Assembly (NCBI GenBank): GCA_023142175.1
Contig: JAGLJX010000003.1
Coordinates: 1 to 6,855 of the forward strand
DNA from: Emcibacter sp.
GTDB lineage: Bacteria; Pseudomonadota; Alphaproteobacteria; Sphingomonadales; Emcibacteraceae
Direction: 5' to 3'
Length of the DNA stretch: 6,855 nucleotides
How positions within the stretch are numbered: the stretch's first letter is position 1; each line of letters starts with the position of its first letter. The position numbers and the translations under genes are program-made. Shown in pieces: positions 1 to 6,575 of this stretch. Below the pieces are notes generated by a model. It did not search any database. It had not been told where the DNA came from and saw only the letters and a program-made list of their open reading frames with translations.

Positions 1-869
1 GCGATAAATTTTGCACCTATTGCGTGGTGCCCTATACCCGCGGTGGTGAATTTTCACGTACTTTTGAGGATGTCATGAATGATGCGGGGAAACTGCATGA
101 TGCTGGTGTGCTTGAGGTGACGCTTCTGGGTCAGAATGTTAATGCCTATCACGGGCAGTCTGAGGCGGGTGAAGAATGGTCGCTAGCACGCCTGATCCGG
201 CATCTGGCGGATACCACAGATTTCAAGCGGATTAGATATACGACTTCGCATCCCGGTGATATGACAGATGAGCTTATCGCCATTCACGGCGAGGTCGAAC
301 AATGTATGCCCTATCTGCATCTGCCGGTACAGTCCGGCTCTGACAAGATTGTCAAGGCCATGAACCGCCATCATACCATTTCCTCTTATATGAAATGTAT
401 TGAAGATATTCGTGTGGTGCGTCCCGATATTGCTCTGTCCGGTGATTTTATTGTTGGCTTTCCGGGCGAAACGGATGCGGATTTTCAGGAAACCATGAAA
501 CTGGTGCGCGATGTTAATTATGCTCAGGCCTATTCCTTCATGTATAGCGAGCGTCCCGGAACGCCAGCGGCGGGTTGGGAAGATCAGGTGGAAAGCCATG
601 TGAAGTCGGAACGGCTGGCGGAATTGCAGGAAGAGCTAGAACGTCAGCAGCGCGCCTTTAATGATGCAAGTGTGGGCAAGGTTATGCCTGTGCTTCTGGA
701 AAGAACCGGCAAGAAAGCCAGCCATCTCGTAGGCAGAAGCCCCTATATGCAGGCGGTTTATGTGGATGTGGGCAATGAGGAGACAGCTGCGAAGAATTTT
801 GGTAAACTGGTTGATATGAAAATTATCAGCGCCGGCCCCCGCAGCCTGAAAGGTGAATTTGTAAGTTAA
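1..869 (+). CDS. miaB: tRNA-2-methylthio-N6-dimethylallyladenosine synthase MiaB (5' part missing)
   Basis: This is the C-terminal 288 residues of MiaB, the radical-SAM enzyme that methylthiolates i6A37 to ms2i6A37 in tRNAs reading UNN codons. The reading frame is open from base 3, and bases 1-2 (gc) fit the end of the first cysteine codon of the CX3CX2C [4Fe-4S] motif. The visible DKFCTYCVVPYTRGGE carries the other two cysteines. Downstream are the family blocks LLGQNVNAY (nt 123-149), LPVQSGSD (nt 321-344) and GDFIVGFPGETDADF (nt 441-485). A C-terminal TRAM RNA-binding domain (about nt 678-860) contains LVGRSPYMQAV. The N-terminal UPF0004 domain, with the auxiliary cluster cysteines, lies outside the window. 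The GTG at 24 is an internal Val codon and not a start. The TAA stop abuts the ATG of the PhoH-like gene, which suggests co-transcription and translational coupling. The TRAM domain and QNVNAY block favour MiaB over its relatives RimO and MtaB. Confidence 0.96.
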   Translation, partial: DKFCTYCVVPYTRGGEFSRTFEDVMNDAGKLHDAGVLEVTLLGQNVNAYHGQSEAGEEWSLARLIRHLADTTDFKRIRYTTSHPGDMTDELIAIHGEVEQCMPYLHLPVQSGSDKIVKAMNRHHTISSYMKCIEDIRVVRPDIALSGDFIVGFPGETDADFQETMKLVRDVNYAQAYSFMYSERPGTPAAGWEDQVESHVKSERLAELQEELERQQRAFNDASVGKVMPVLLERTGKKASHLVGRSPYMQAVYVDVGNEETAAKNFGKLVDMKIISAGPRSLKGEFVS

Positions 870-1841
870 ATGAGCAAATCTATAACCCTCGAATTTGAAG
901 ATAACAGCCAATTGCCAACACTTTACGGCGAACATAATTCACATCTTGTCCGCATTGAGCAGAAGACCGGAGCCAGTTTTGCCGTCAAGGGAAATATTCT
1001 GGTTATCGAAGGCGACAAAGATGCCTGCATAACAGCTGGGCAGATCATCACCAGCCTACATGACAAGCTGGATAATGGCGCAGAAATTGACATGGGTGAC
1101 GTGGACGGCGCCATAAGGATGGCAGATTTCTTTGATGCACCCAAGGATGAGAAAATTATTGAGCGCAAAGATCTTTCCGCCAAAGAGAACAGCATCCGTA
1201 CCCGAAACGCCATCATTTCGCCCCGTTCTATAAATCAGGCTCGCTATATTCAGTCTCTGCGTGAAACCAACATGACATTTGGTCTGGGTCCGGCGGGAAC
1301 GGGTAAGACGTTCCTTGCGGTGGCTATGGCAGTGTCGCATCTGCTCGAAGGCAAAGTTGATAAGATCATTCTGACCCGTCCGGCGGTGGAAGCCGGGGAA
1401 AAACTGGGTTTCCTTCCCGGCGACATTCGGGAAAAGGTCGACCCCTATCTGCGTCCGCTCTATGATGCGTTGGGGCAGATGATATCCATTGAACAGACAG
1501 AGAGACGGCTGGAAAGCGGCGATATTGAGGTCGCACCGCTGGCCTTCATGCGGGGCCGTACCCTGTCAAATGCCTTTGTCATTCTGGACGAGGCACAAAA
1601 TACTTCACCCATGCAGATGAAGATGTTCCTGACCCGCTTTGGCGAGAATTGCCGTATGGTGGTTTGCGGCGACCCGTCACAGGTGGATTTGCCCGATGGC
1701 ACGCCGTCCGGATTATTTCATGCTATGGAAATTTTGAAGAATATCGACAGCATATCCTTCATTCAGTTTAATGCGGACGATGTGGTGCGTCACCCATTGG
1801 TGGGTGATATCGTCAGGGCTTATGACAGGGCGGAAAAATGA
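870..1841 (+). CDS. ybeZ: PhoH-like ATPase (YbeZ family)
   Basis: This 323-residue P-loop NTPase of the PhoH family is cytoplasmic and is thought to act with YbeY in RNA or ribosome metabolism; its exact substrate is not firmly known. Residues about 15-65 match the small KH-like N-terminal domain of PhoH-like proteins. The ATPase domain starts near 115. It has Walker A GPAGTGKT (140-147), the TRPAVEAGEKLGFLPGD block (169-185), Walker B VILDEAQN (237-244), the GDPSQVDLP sensor block (267-275) and the conserved tail DDVVRHPLVGDIV (303-315). The length is normal for the family. The ATG directly follows the miaB stop. The best Shine-Dalgarno-like stretch, AGGTGA at 851-856, is rather far upstream (13 bases), so initiation probably relies on ribosomes finishing miaB. 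The gene ends in an ATGA overlap with ybeY, and the YbeZ-YbeY pairing is conserved across many bacteria. Confidence 0.95.
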   Translation: MSKSITLEFEDNSQLPTLYGEHNSHLVRIEQKTGASFAVKGNILVIEGDKDACITAGQIITSLHDKLDNGAEIDMGDVDGAIRMADFFDAPKDEKIIERKDLSAKENSIRTRNAIISPRSINQARYIQSLRETNMTFGLGPAGTGKTFLAVAMAVSHLLEGKVDKIILTRPAVEAGEKLGFLPGDIREKVDPYLRPLYDALGQMISIEQTERRLESGDIEVAPLAFMRGRTLSNAFVILDEAQNTSPMQMKMFLTRFGENCRMVVCGDPSQVDLPDGTPSGLFHAMEILKNIDSISFIQFNADDVVRHPLVGDIVRAYDRAEK

Positions 1842-2359
1842 TTCCGGAAAATATTGAACTTGATATTTCCTCTGGAACGGAATGGAATGAACAGTTTCCC
1901 GAATATAAGGCGCAGATTACGGCTTGCTTCGAGCAGATAATGGCAGATGTACCAGAAGCGAAAAACTTCGGTAAAATTCCCCATCTGGAACTGAGTGTCC
2001 TGCTGACGGATGATCAGAATATTCAGGAGCTTAACCGGGATTACCGGGGCAAGGATAAAGCGACCAATGTGCTTTCTTTTCCTTCGCTGTCAGCAGAAGA
2101 TATTGATATTTTTCTGAAACAAGGTCTTGAAACACCAGAGTTCCCAATAGTGCTGGGGGATATAATTTTTGGTTATCAAACCATAGCAAGCGAAGCGCGA
2201 AATCAAGGCAAAAGCTTTTCCGACCATTTTTGCCATTTATGTCTTCACGGGATGCTGCATCTCATCGGTTACGATCATGTTGAAGACGGGCAAGCGGGCA
2301 TAATGGAAGCTCTGGAAAAGAGATTATTGTCTAAACTATCTATTGACGATCCTTATTAA
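1838..2359 (+). CDS. ybeY: Endoribonuclease YbeY (rRNA maturation factor)
   Basis: This 173-residue zinc-dependent metal protein of the UPF0054/YbeY family works in 16S rRNA 3'-end maturation and 70S ribosome quality control. The diagnostic motif HGMLHLIGYDH (137-147) supplies the three zinc-binding histidines H137, H141 and H147. The other family block is LNRDYRGKDKATNVLSFP (65-82), where R70 probably corresponds to the conserved arginine shown to matter in E. coli YbeY. A further block, LGDIIFGYQT (106-115), is also typical. The length is slightly above that of E. coli YbeY, because of a longer N-terminus and an insert around residues 83-103. The start codon overlaps the phoH-like stop (ATGA). 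It is preceded by a purine-rich AGGGCGGA at 1827-1834, about 3 bases before the ATG. Translation is therefore likely coupled to the upstream gene. Confidence 0.96.
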   Translation: MIPENIELDISSGTEWNEQFPEYKAQITACFEQIMADVPEAKNFGKIPHLELSVLLTDDQNIQELNRDYRGKDKATNVLSFPSLSAEDIDIFLKQGLETPEFPIVLGDIIFGYQTIASEARNQGKSFSDHFCHLCLHGMLHLIGYDHVEDGQAGIMEALEKRLLSKLSIDDPY

Positions 2360-2381
2360 TATTTAATATGGTCAGAAGGCT

Positions 2382-3293
2382 ATGAATACAGAAGATAACA
2401 AAGACACACAATCCCAGTTGAGGGGCAGAACCAGTTTTTTAGGTTGGCTCAAAGGCTTGCTTTCGCCTCAAACAGCGCTTAAGGAAAGCATCGAAGAAGT
2501 TATTGAGGAACTGGAAGATGAACAATCGTCTTTTGGTGAGGAAGAACTTTCAATCATCAAAAACACCCTTACCTTCAGAAACAAGCGTGTGGATGATATC
2601 ATGGTACCCCGCGCTGATATTGTTGCCGTCGAGGCGTCTTCAACTTTTGAACAGGTGATGGAGGTCTTTGTCGAGGGCACAACGTCGCGGCTTCCGGTTT
2701 ACCGGGAAACGCTGGATGAGGTGATTGCCATGGTTCACATCAAGGATGCCTTTCGAGAACTGATAACCAACAGGGATGAAAAGAAACTTAGCTCCATTCA
2801 GCGCCCGCTGCTATTTGTACCGCCTTCCATGAAGCTTTTTGATCTGTTGACCAAGATGCAGCTGACCCATATCCATATGGCTATTGTAGTAGACGAATAC
2901 GGCGGCACGGACGGCCTTTTGACTATTGAGGATCTTGTGGAACAGATTGTTGGTGATATCGAGGATGAGCATGACGAGGCCGAAGAAGAACTTCTGCGGG
3001 AATTGCCCGGCGGCAATCTTATGGCTGATGCGCGACTGCTGATAGAGGAATTGGAAGACCTGCTGGGGCTTGACCTACTGCCGGATGATCAGGATGAGGA
3101 TGTGGATACGCTGGGCGGGTTGTTATTTACCATCGCCGGATATATTCCAGCGGTTGGGGAAACCATCAAAGACAAGAATGGCTTGCATTATAAAATCATA
3201 GAAGGTGATGCCCGCAGTATCAAAACGGTTCTGATTATGCGTCGGAACAAGCAAGATTCTGAACAGGATAATGTTCAGGCCATAAATTCATAA
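2382..3293 (+). CDS. corC: CorC/YbeX-type CBS-domain protein
   Basis: This 303-residue soluble protein of the CorC (YbeX) hemolysin-C-like family lacks the DUF21 membrane domain of the larger relatives. An acidic linker (about 35-55) precedes a CBS pair. The first repeat has DIMVPRADI (72-80), SRLPVY (102-107) and VIAMVHIKD (114-122). The second has FVPPSM (145-150) and HMAIVVDEYGGTDGLLTIED (165-184). A C-terminal CorC_HlyC domain (about 205-290) contains VDTLGGLL (241-248) and HYKIIEGDARSI (269-280). CorC was first linked to Mg2+/Co2+ efflux, while E. coli ybeX work points to a ribosome-related role, so the function remains open. The CBS pair may bind adenine nucleotides. AGAAGG lies at 2374-2379, only two bases before the ATG, which is unusually close. 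No better in-frame start is evident; a TTG at 2418 is a weak alternative. Two bases separate its stop from lnt. Confidence 0.93.
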   Translation: MNTEDNKDTQSQLRGRTSFLGWLKGLLSPQTALKESIEEVIEELEDEQSSFGEEELSIIKNTLTFRNKRVDDIMVPRADIVAVEASSTFEQVMEVFVEGTTSRLPVYRETLDEVIAMVHIKDAFRELITNRDEKKLSSIQRPLLFVPPSMKLFDLLTKMQLTHIHMAIVVDEYGGTDGLLTIEDLVEQIVGDIEDEHDEAEEELLRELPGGNLMADARLLIEELEDLLGLDLLPDDQDEDVDTLGGLLFTIAGYIPAVGETIKDKNGLHYKIIEGDARSIKTVLIMRRNKQDSEQDNVQAINS

Positions 3294-3295
3294 AT

Positions 3296-4864
3296 ATGAT
3301 GCAGGGGAGAGGCAGGGATATTTTGCTGAATTGGATTGATCGGCGCACAGACCTACAGAAATTAGGCCTTTTATTGCTGGCGGGGGTATTAACGGGGTTT
3401 TCATTCGCACCCTTTTTTCTCTTTCCGCTACTTGCTATCAGCTACCCCCTGTTGCTATTGCTGCTGTTTAAAGCCAAGCGTTTGTCTGAGGCGGTGTTTT
3501 TTGGCTGGTGGTTTGGTTTCGGTCAGTTTTTCTCAGGTTTAATCTGGCTCGCGTCTGCCTTTGAGGTGGATGACCGTTATTCGGGCTGGGTCGGCTATCT
3601 GGCCGTGGCCGGGCTTTCTGTCTTGCTGGCCGCTTTTTCAGGTTTGGTGACGGGATTGTTGTGGTGGCTGCACAGGGGGAAGGACACCAAAAAATATGCC
3701 CTGTCCATAACGTTGTCTTTTGTGGTTTTCTGGGGTTTTGCGGAATGGGCGCGGGGAACGATATTTACCGGCTTCCCGTGGAATCTGGCCGGATATACAT
3801 GGGGTTTTTCGGACGTCATGCTACAGACGGCTGCAATATGGGGTATATACGGCCTTGGCCTTTTGACCATATTTCTGGCGCTTATCCCTTACCTGCTGAT
3901 TCAAATGCCCCACAAAAGAAATATCATTCTGGGCGCGGGGACTTTTATCATTGGCACAATGGTTGTCTATGGCATGGTGCAGCTGTCAGAGCCGACAAAA
4001 TTCCGCGATGATGTAAAGTTTAAGATCATTCAGGCAAATATCAATCAGAAGGACAAATGGGACCCGGCCAAAAAATCTGATAATTTTATCAAACACCTCA
4101 GAATGAGCAGAAGCAAACCAGAGCAGGGGATAACCCATGTGATTTGGCCGGAAACGGCAGTTATCTATTTTCTGGATACGGAACCCTCGCGCCGCTTTTT
4201 AATTGCAGATATGCTGGGGGAAAATGCCGTATTGATGACCGGCTTTCCCCGAATTCAAAGAGCACCAGAACTCAAGGCATGGAATTCTTTCGCGTTTGTG
4301 GATGGTGAAGGAAATGTGAGTAATATCTACGATAAATATCATCTGGTACCTTTTGGTGAATATACCCCCGATATCTTTAAAAGCACCTTGTCTACGTTAG
4401 GCCTTGGGACAATGGTGGATGATTTTTCTTATAGTGCAGGGGACAGGATAAAGACTCTCCACAGGGACGGAATGCCGCCTGTTGGTGTTCTGATTTGTTA
4501 TGAAATTATCTTCCCGGCACAAGTCGTGGATCAAAATGACAGACCGGATTGGTTGCTGAATATTACCAATGATGCATGGTATGGAACTTATAGCGGGCCT
4601 TATCAGCACTTATTACAAACTCGGGTACGGGCTATCGAAGAAGGACTGCCTATCGTTCGTTCTGCAGGGACTGGTGTTTCCGCCGTGATAGATGCTTACG
4701 GTAGAGTGAAAAACAGTTTAAGTTTAAACAAACAGGGTGTTATAATTTCTCATTTACCCGCTAAGAGGGAAAGCTCAACGCTATATTCCACAAATAGTGC
4801 TTGGATATTTAAGCTTATTATGATATTATTATATTGGTTTAATATTTTGTTCCACAGGCATTGA
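3296..4864 (+). CDS. lnt: Apolipoprotein N-acyltransferase Lnt
   Basis: This 522-residue inner-membrane enzyme transfers a fatty acyl chain from phospholipid to the N-terminal cysteine of lipoproteins, the last step of lipoprotein maturation in Gram-negative bacteria. The N-terminal half is very hydrophobic, with about seven predicted membrane segments between residues 20 and 228. The periplasmic nitrilase domain spans about 242-490. Its catalytic triad is visible as E286 (WPETAV), K347 (YDKYHLVPFGEYTP) and C401 (VLICYEIIFP). E355 and E403, matching E. coli E343 and E389, are also present. A last membrane helix is at about 503-518. The length is typical. ATG 3296 and ATG 3299 have no good upstream ribosome binding site, whereas TTG 3323 does; that start would drop nine residues and no membrane segment. 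The final 60 bases of coding sequence are very AT-rich (14 G+C of 60). The gene closes the miaB-lnt cluster. Confidence 0.95.
   Translation: MMQGRGRDILLNWIDRRTDLQKLGLLLLAGVLTGFSFAPFFLFPLLAISYPLLLLLLFKAKRLSEAVFFGWWFGFGQFFSGLIWLASAFEVDDRYSGWVGYLAVAGLSVLLAAFSGLVTGLLWWLHRGKDTKKYALSITLSFVVFWGFAEWARGTIFTGFPWNLAGYTWGFSDVMLQTAAIWGIYGLGLLTIFLALIPYLLIQMPHKRNIILGAGTFIIGTMVVYGMVQLSEPTKFRDDVKFKIIQANINQKDKWDPAKKSDNFIKHLRMSRSKPEQGITHVIWPETAVIYFLDTEPSRRFLIADMLGENAVLMTGFPRIQRAPELKAWNSFAFVDGEGNVSNIYDKYHLVPFGEYTPDIFKSTLSTLGLGTMVDDFSYSAGDRIKTLHRDGMPPVGVLICYEIIFPAQVVDQNDRPDWLLNITNDAWYGTYSGPYQHLLQTRVRAIEEGLPIVRSAGTGVSAVIDAYGRVKNSLSLNKQGVIISHLPAKRESSTLYSTNSAWIFKLIMILLYWFNILFHRH
3303..3318 (+). promoter_or_regulatory. 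Purine-rich Shine-Dalgarno-like stretch inside the 5' end of lnt
   Basis: An AGGGGAGAGGCAGGGA-type run lies just inside the longest lnt frame. Its last AGGGA (3314-3318) ends 4 bases before an in-frame TTG at 3323, and the Met-Ile-like segment that follows (LNWIDRRTDLQKLG) leads straight into the first membrane helix. Upstream of ATG 3296 there is only a short AGG around 3277. The site therefore bears on the true start of lnt. It may simply be coincidental purine-rich coding sequence, or help to load ribosomes at the two ATGs through re-initiation after corC. Confidence 0.35.
4738..4746 (+). promoter_or_regulatory. Possible extended -10 promoter within the 3' end of lnt
   Basis: TGTTATAAT is an exact match to the sigma-70 extended -10 form TGnTATAAT. 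The -35 region at the usual distance (TTAAGT, 4718-4723, 17-base spacer) matches only in part, which is tolerable for an extended -10 promoter. Transcription would start near 4753, inside lnt and about 230 bases before the Xre regulator gene, giving that gene its own transcript. The surrounding sequence is AT-rich coding DNA, so a chance match is possible. Confidence 0.3.
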
Positions 4865-4878
4865 AATATATCTATTAA

Positions 4879-4915
4879 TGTTAGGGCTTGACCTAATCAG
4901 GTTTCACCTCTAACA
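4879..4915 (+). promoter_or_regulatory. Nested inverted repeat between lnt and the Xre regulator
   Basis: An outer arm TGTTAGGG (4879-4886) pairs with CTCTAACA (4908-4915), giving eight pairs with one G-T wobble. Inside it sits ACCT-AATC-AGGT (4891-4902). An alternative, mutually exclusive pairing is TTAGG (4881-4885) with CCTAA (4892-4896). A TTGACC at 4888-4893 resembles a -35 box and is followed at 17 bases by a poor -10 (TAACAG, 4911-4916) that falls mostly in the 3' arm. No T-run follows, so this is not a classical intrinsic terminator. It could be an operator for autoregulation by the adjacent regulator, a weak terminator or 3' end for the lnt transcript, or a leader structure. Sequence alone does not decide between these. 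Confidence 0.4.
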
Positions 4916-4983
4916 GTATGTTATCTATTCTGGGGTCCGGTATTTTAATTTTGTATTGAGTGTTTAAATAGTAGGGATTAAAG

Positions 4984-5412
4984 ATGATTAAATCAAAGCC
5001 AGAACCCGTTGACGTGCATGTTGGCTCGCGGGTAAGATTACGCAGAACATTGCTGGGTATGAGTCAGGACAAGCTCGGAAAAGCTCTGAGCTTGACTTTT
5101 CAGCAGATTCAAAAATATGAACGAGGTGCAAACCGGATTGGTTCAAGCCGCCTCTATAAACTTTCTCAAATTCTAGATGTTCCCGTATCTTTTTTCTTTG
5201 ATGATATGCCGTCTGATGTAACCGGTAAAGTCACCGGTATGGCAGAAGGTAATAAACAATCCTTTGAAGTAGGCCAGTTGTCACGGCGCGAAACACTGGA
5301 GCTTGTAAGGGCGTATTATAAAATTAAAGACCCTCTTGTCCGTAAAAAACTTTTCGAGATGGTAAAAGCGCTTGGAAAATCCTCTCTGAATATTGAGGAT
5401 GATGCTGAGTAA
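4984..5412 (+). CDS. Xre-family helix-turn-helix transcriptional regulator (PraR/PhrR-like)
   Basis: This 142-residue DNA-binding protein has a Cro/C1-type helix-turn-helix at about residues 13-70. The block VGSRVRLRRTLLGMSQDKLG (13-32) leads into the recognition-helix region FQQIQKYERGANRI (39-52). Next is the LDVPVSFFFDD segment (64-74) usual in alphaproteobacterial members. A low-complexity linker (75-95) precedes a C-terminal helical block, LSRRETLELVRAYYKIKDPL (99-118), continuing to about 131 and likely used for dimerisation. It resembles rhizobial PraR/PhrR, regulators tied to quorum sensing, biofilm and acid response in those species. The role here is unknown, so no symbol is given. 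AGGGA at 4973-4977, six bases before the ATG, is a good ribosome binding site. The gene is flanked on both sides by inverted repeats with AATC spacers, possible autoregulatory sites. Confidence 0.9.
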   Translation: MIKSKPEPVDVHVGSRVRLRRTLLGMSQDKLGKALSLTFQQIQKYERGANRIGSSRLYKLSQILDVPVSFFFDDMPSDVTGKVTGMAEGNKQSFEVGQLSRRETLELVRAYYKIKDPLVRKKLFEMVKALGKSSLNIEDDAE

Positions 5413-5426
5413 TCTGAATCCAGATT
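5411..5426. repeat. Short perfect inverted repeat at the regulator's stop codon
   Basis: AATCTG (5411-5416) and CAGATT (5421-5426) are perfect complements separated by AATC (5417-5420). The repeat begins with the last two bases of the regulator's TAA stop. The stem has only two G-C pairs, and the following bases (TGAAAACAGC) are not T-rich, so it is a poor terminator. The AATC spacer is the same as in the inner repeat upstream of the regulator (4891-4902), which makes a shared protein binding site thinkable but unproven. Confidence 0.35.
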
Positions 5427-5507
5427 TGAAAACAGCACTTTAAATTATTTTTGTAGGTGATAAACTAGGCATATTTTTTAATAGGCTTAGCTTATAGAGG
5501 TTGCAGT
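5427..5507 (+). promoter_or_regulatory. AT-rich leader region upstream of pyrD
   Basis: This short gap must hold the pyrD ribosome binding site and may hold its promoter. AGAGG at 5496-5500, seven bases before the ATG, is a clear ribosome binding site. TTTAAT (5477-5482) resembles a -10 box, with TTGTAG (5451-5456) upstream at a 20-base spacing that is too long to be convincing. CTAGGC (5465-5470) can pair with GCTTAG (5485-5490) through one G-U pair, forming a possible leader hairpin just before the ribosome binding site. No promoter can be called with confidence. Confidence 0.25.
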
Positions 5508-6575
5508 ATGGGGTTGTATAACCTAACCAAATCATTGCTTTTTGCATTTTCACCTGAAATGGCGCATCGGCTTGCAATTTTCGGGCTAAAAAGCGGTTTT
5601 GTTTTTGCTGATCACCATACCGACGAGAATATTCTGGCGACGAGGGTATGGGACATGGATTTTTCCAACCCTGTGGGCCTTGCCGCCGGATTTGATAAGA
5701 ATGCCGAAGTCCCCTGTGCTATGATAGCGCAGGGTTTTGGTTTTGTTGAGACAGGGACCGTAACGCCAAAGCCACAAGCAGGAAACCCAAAACCGCGTTT
5801 GTTTCGCCTGACCCGGGATAAGGCCATCATAAACCGAATGGGATTTAACAATCTTGGGCTGAAGGTCTATGGAAAAAACCTCAAGCGCCGCGAGGGGCTG
5901 GGTAAATGCGGGATAGTCGGGGCTAATATTGGAGCTAACAAGGATAGCGAAGACCCCGCAGAAGATTATGTTACCTGCTTGCAGGAGCTGTTGGGGCTAG
6001 CCAATTACTTCACCATAAATATTTCATCACCCAATACACCGGGCTTGCGCAAATTACAGGGCAGAGAGGCACTGGATGATTTACTGCATCGTCTGATAGT
6101 AATTAGGGAATCGGCAGCAGACCTTAATGGCAGACCGCCATTATTGGTGAAAATAGCCCCTGACCTTGATGAGGGGGAACGCCGGGATATTGCAGAAATC
6201 GTCATAAAGAACGAGATAGACGGTTTGATCATCAGCAATACAACAATCGGGTTAAGAGATGGGCTGGCTTCGAAATTTGCAGGAGAATCAGGCGGGTTAA
6301 GTGGGGCTCCGCTTCTAGATAGTTCAACTAAACTATTGTCCGACATGTATCTTATGACCGAAGGCAGGATTCCAATTATCGGTGTTGGCGGCATTAGCAG
6401 CGGTGAAGATGCTTACCGGAAAATAAGGGCAGGAGCGTCATTGGTACAATTATACAGCGCGTTGGTATTTCATGGTCCGGGGCTGGTGCAGAAGATCAAG
6501 CTTGAACTGGTCGAGGCCCTCAAAAAGGATGGTTTTACCTCAGTCGCAGCGGCCATCGGCGCAGATCACAGATAA
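5508..6575 (+). CDS. pyrD: Dihydroorotate dehydrogenase (quinone), class 2
   Basis: This 355-residue FMN enzyme oxidises dihydroorotate to orotate in de novo pyrimidine synthesis and passes electrons to the membrane quinone pool. The N-terminal helical part (about 1-35, with SPEMAHRLAI) is the membrane-associating, quinone-tunnel extension that defines class 2. The FMN/substrate barrel follows, with NPVGLAAGFDKN (54-65), VETGTVTPKPQAGNPKPRLFR (80-100) and INRMGFNN (108-115). The active-site loop NISSPNTPGLR (171-181) has S174 in the place of the catalytic serine (E. coli S175). Further blocks are VKIAPDL (214-220), ISNTT (242-246), the phosphate-binding IGVGGISSGEDA (291-302) and QLYSAL (314-319). 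The length is normal. AGAGG seven bases before the ATG supports the start. It probably shares a transcript with the arsC-family gene 23 bases downstream. Confidence 0.97.
   Translation: MGLYNLTKSLLFAFSPEMAHRLAIFGLKSGFVFADHHTDENILATRVWDMDFSNPVGLAAGFDKNAEVPCAMIAQGFGFVETGTVTPKPQAGNPKPRLFRLTRDKAIINRMGFNNLGLKVYGKNLKRREGLGKCGIVGANIGANKDSEDPAEDYVTCLQELLGLANYFTINISSPNTPGLRKLQGREALDDLLHRLIVIRESAADLNGRPPLLVKIAPDLDEGERRDIAEIVIKNEIDGLIISNTTIGLRDGLASKFAGESGGLSGAPLLDSSTKLLSDMYLMTEGRIPIIGVGGISSGEDAYRKIRAGASLVQLYSALVFHGPGLVQKIKLELVEALKKDGFTSVAAAIGADHR

Noticed and set aside
183..599. 138-residue open frame on the minus strand within miaB
   Set aside because: It lies entirely opposite a clear MiaB coding sequence, shows no recognisable family features, and is a shadow of codon use on the other strand.
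2161..2166. Perfect TATAAT inside ybeY as a promoter for corC and lnt
   Set aside because: It encodes the conserved GDIIF segment, lacks the upstream TG of an extended -10, and the -35 position (GAGTTC) does not match.
3661..4011. 116-residue open frame on the plus strand within lnt
   Set aside because: It overlaps the membrane-spanning half of Lnt in another frame, has no recognisable motif or good ribosome binding site, and Lnt is intact across the region.
4879..4930. Intrinsic terminator after lnt
   Set aside because: A stem can form, but it is moderate in G+C and is followed by mixed sequence and not a T-run, so a standard terminator call is not supported.
6005..6394. 129-residue open frame on the minus strand within pyrD
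   Set aside because: It is antisense to the conserved PyrD barrel; its Ser- and Pro-rich content is what the reverse strand of such coding sequence gives.
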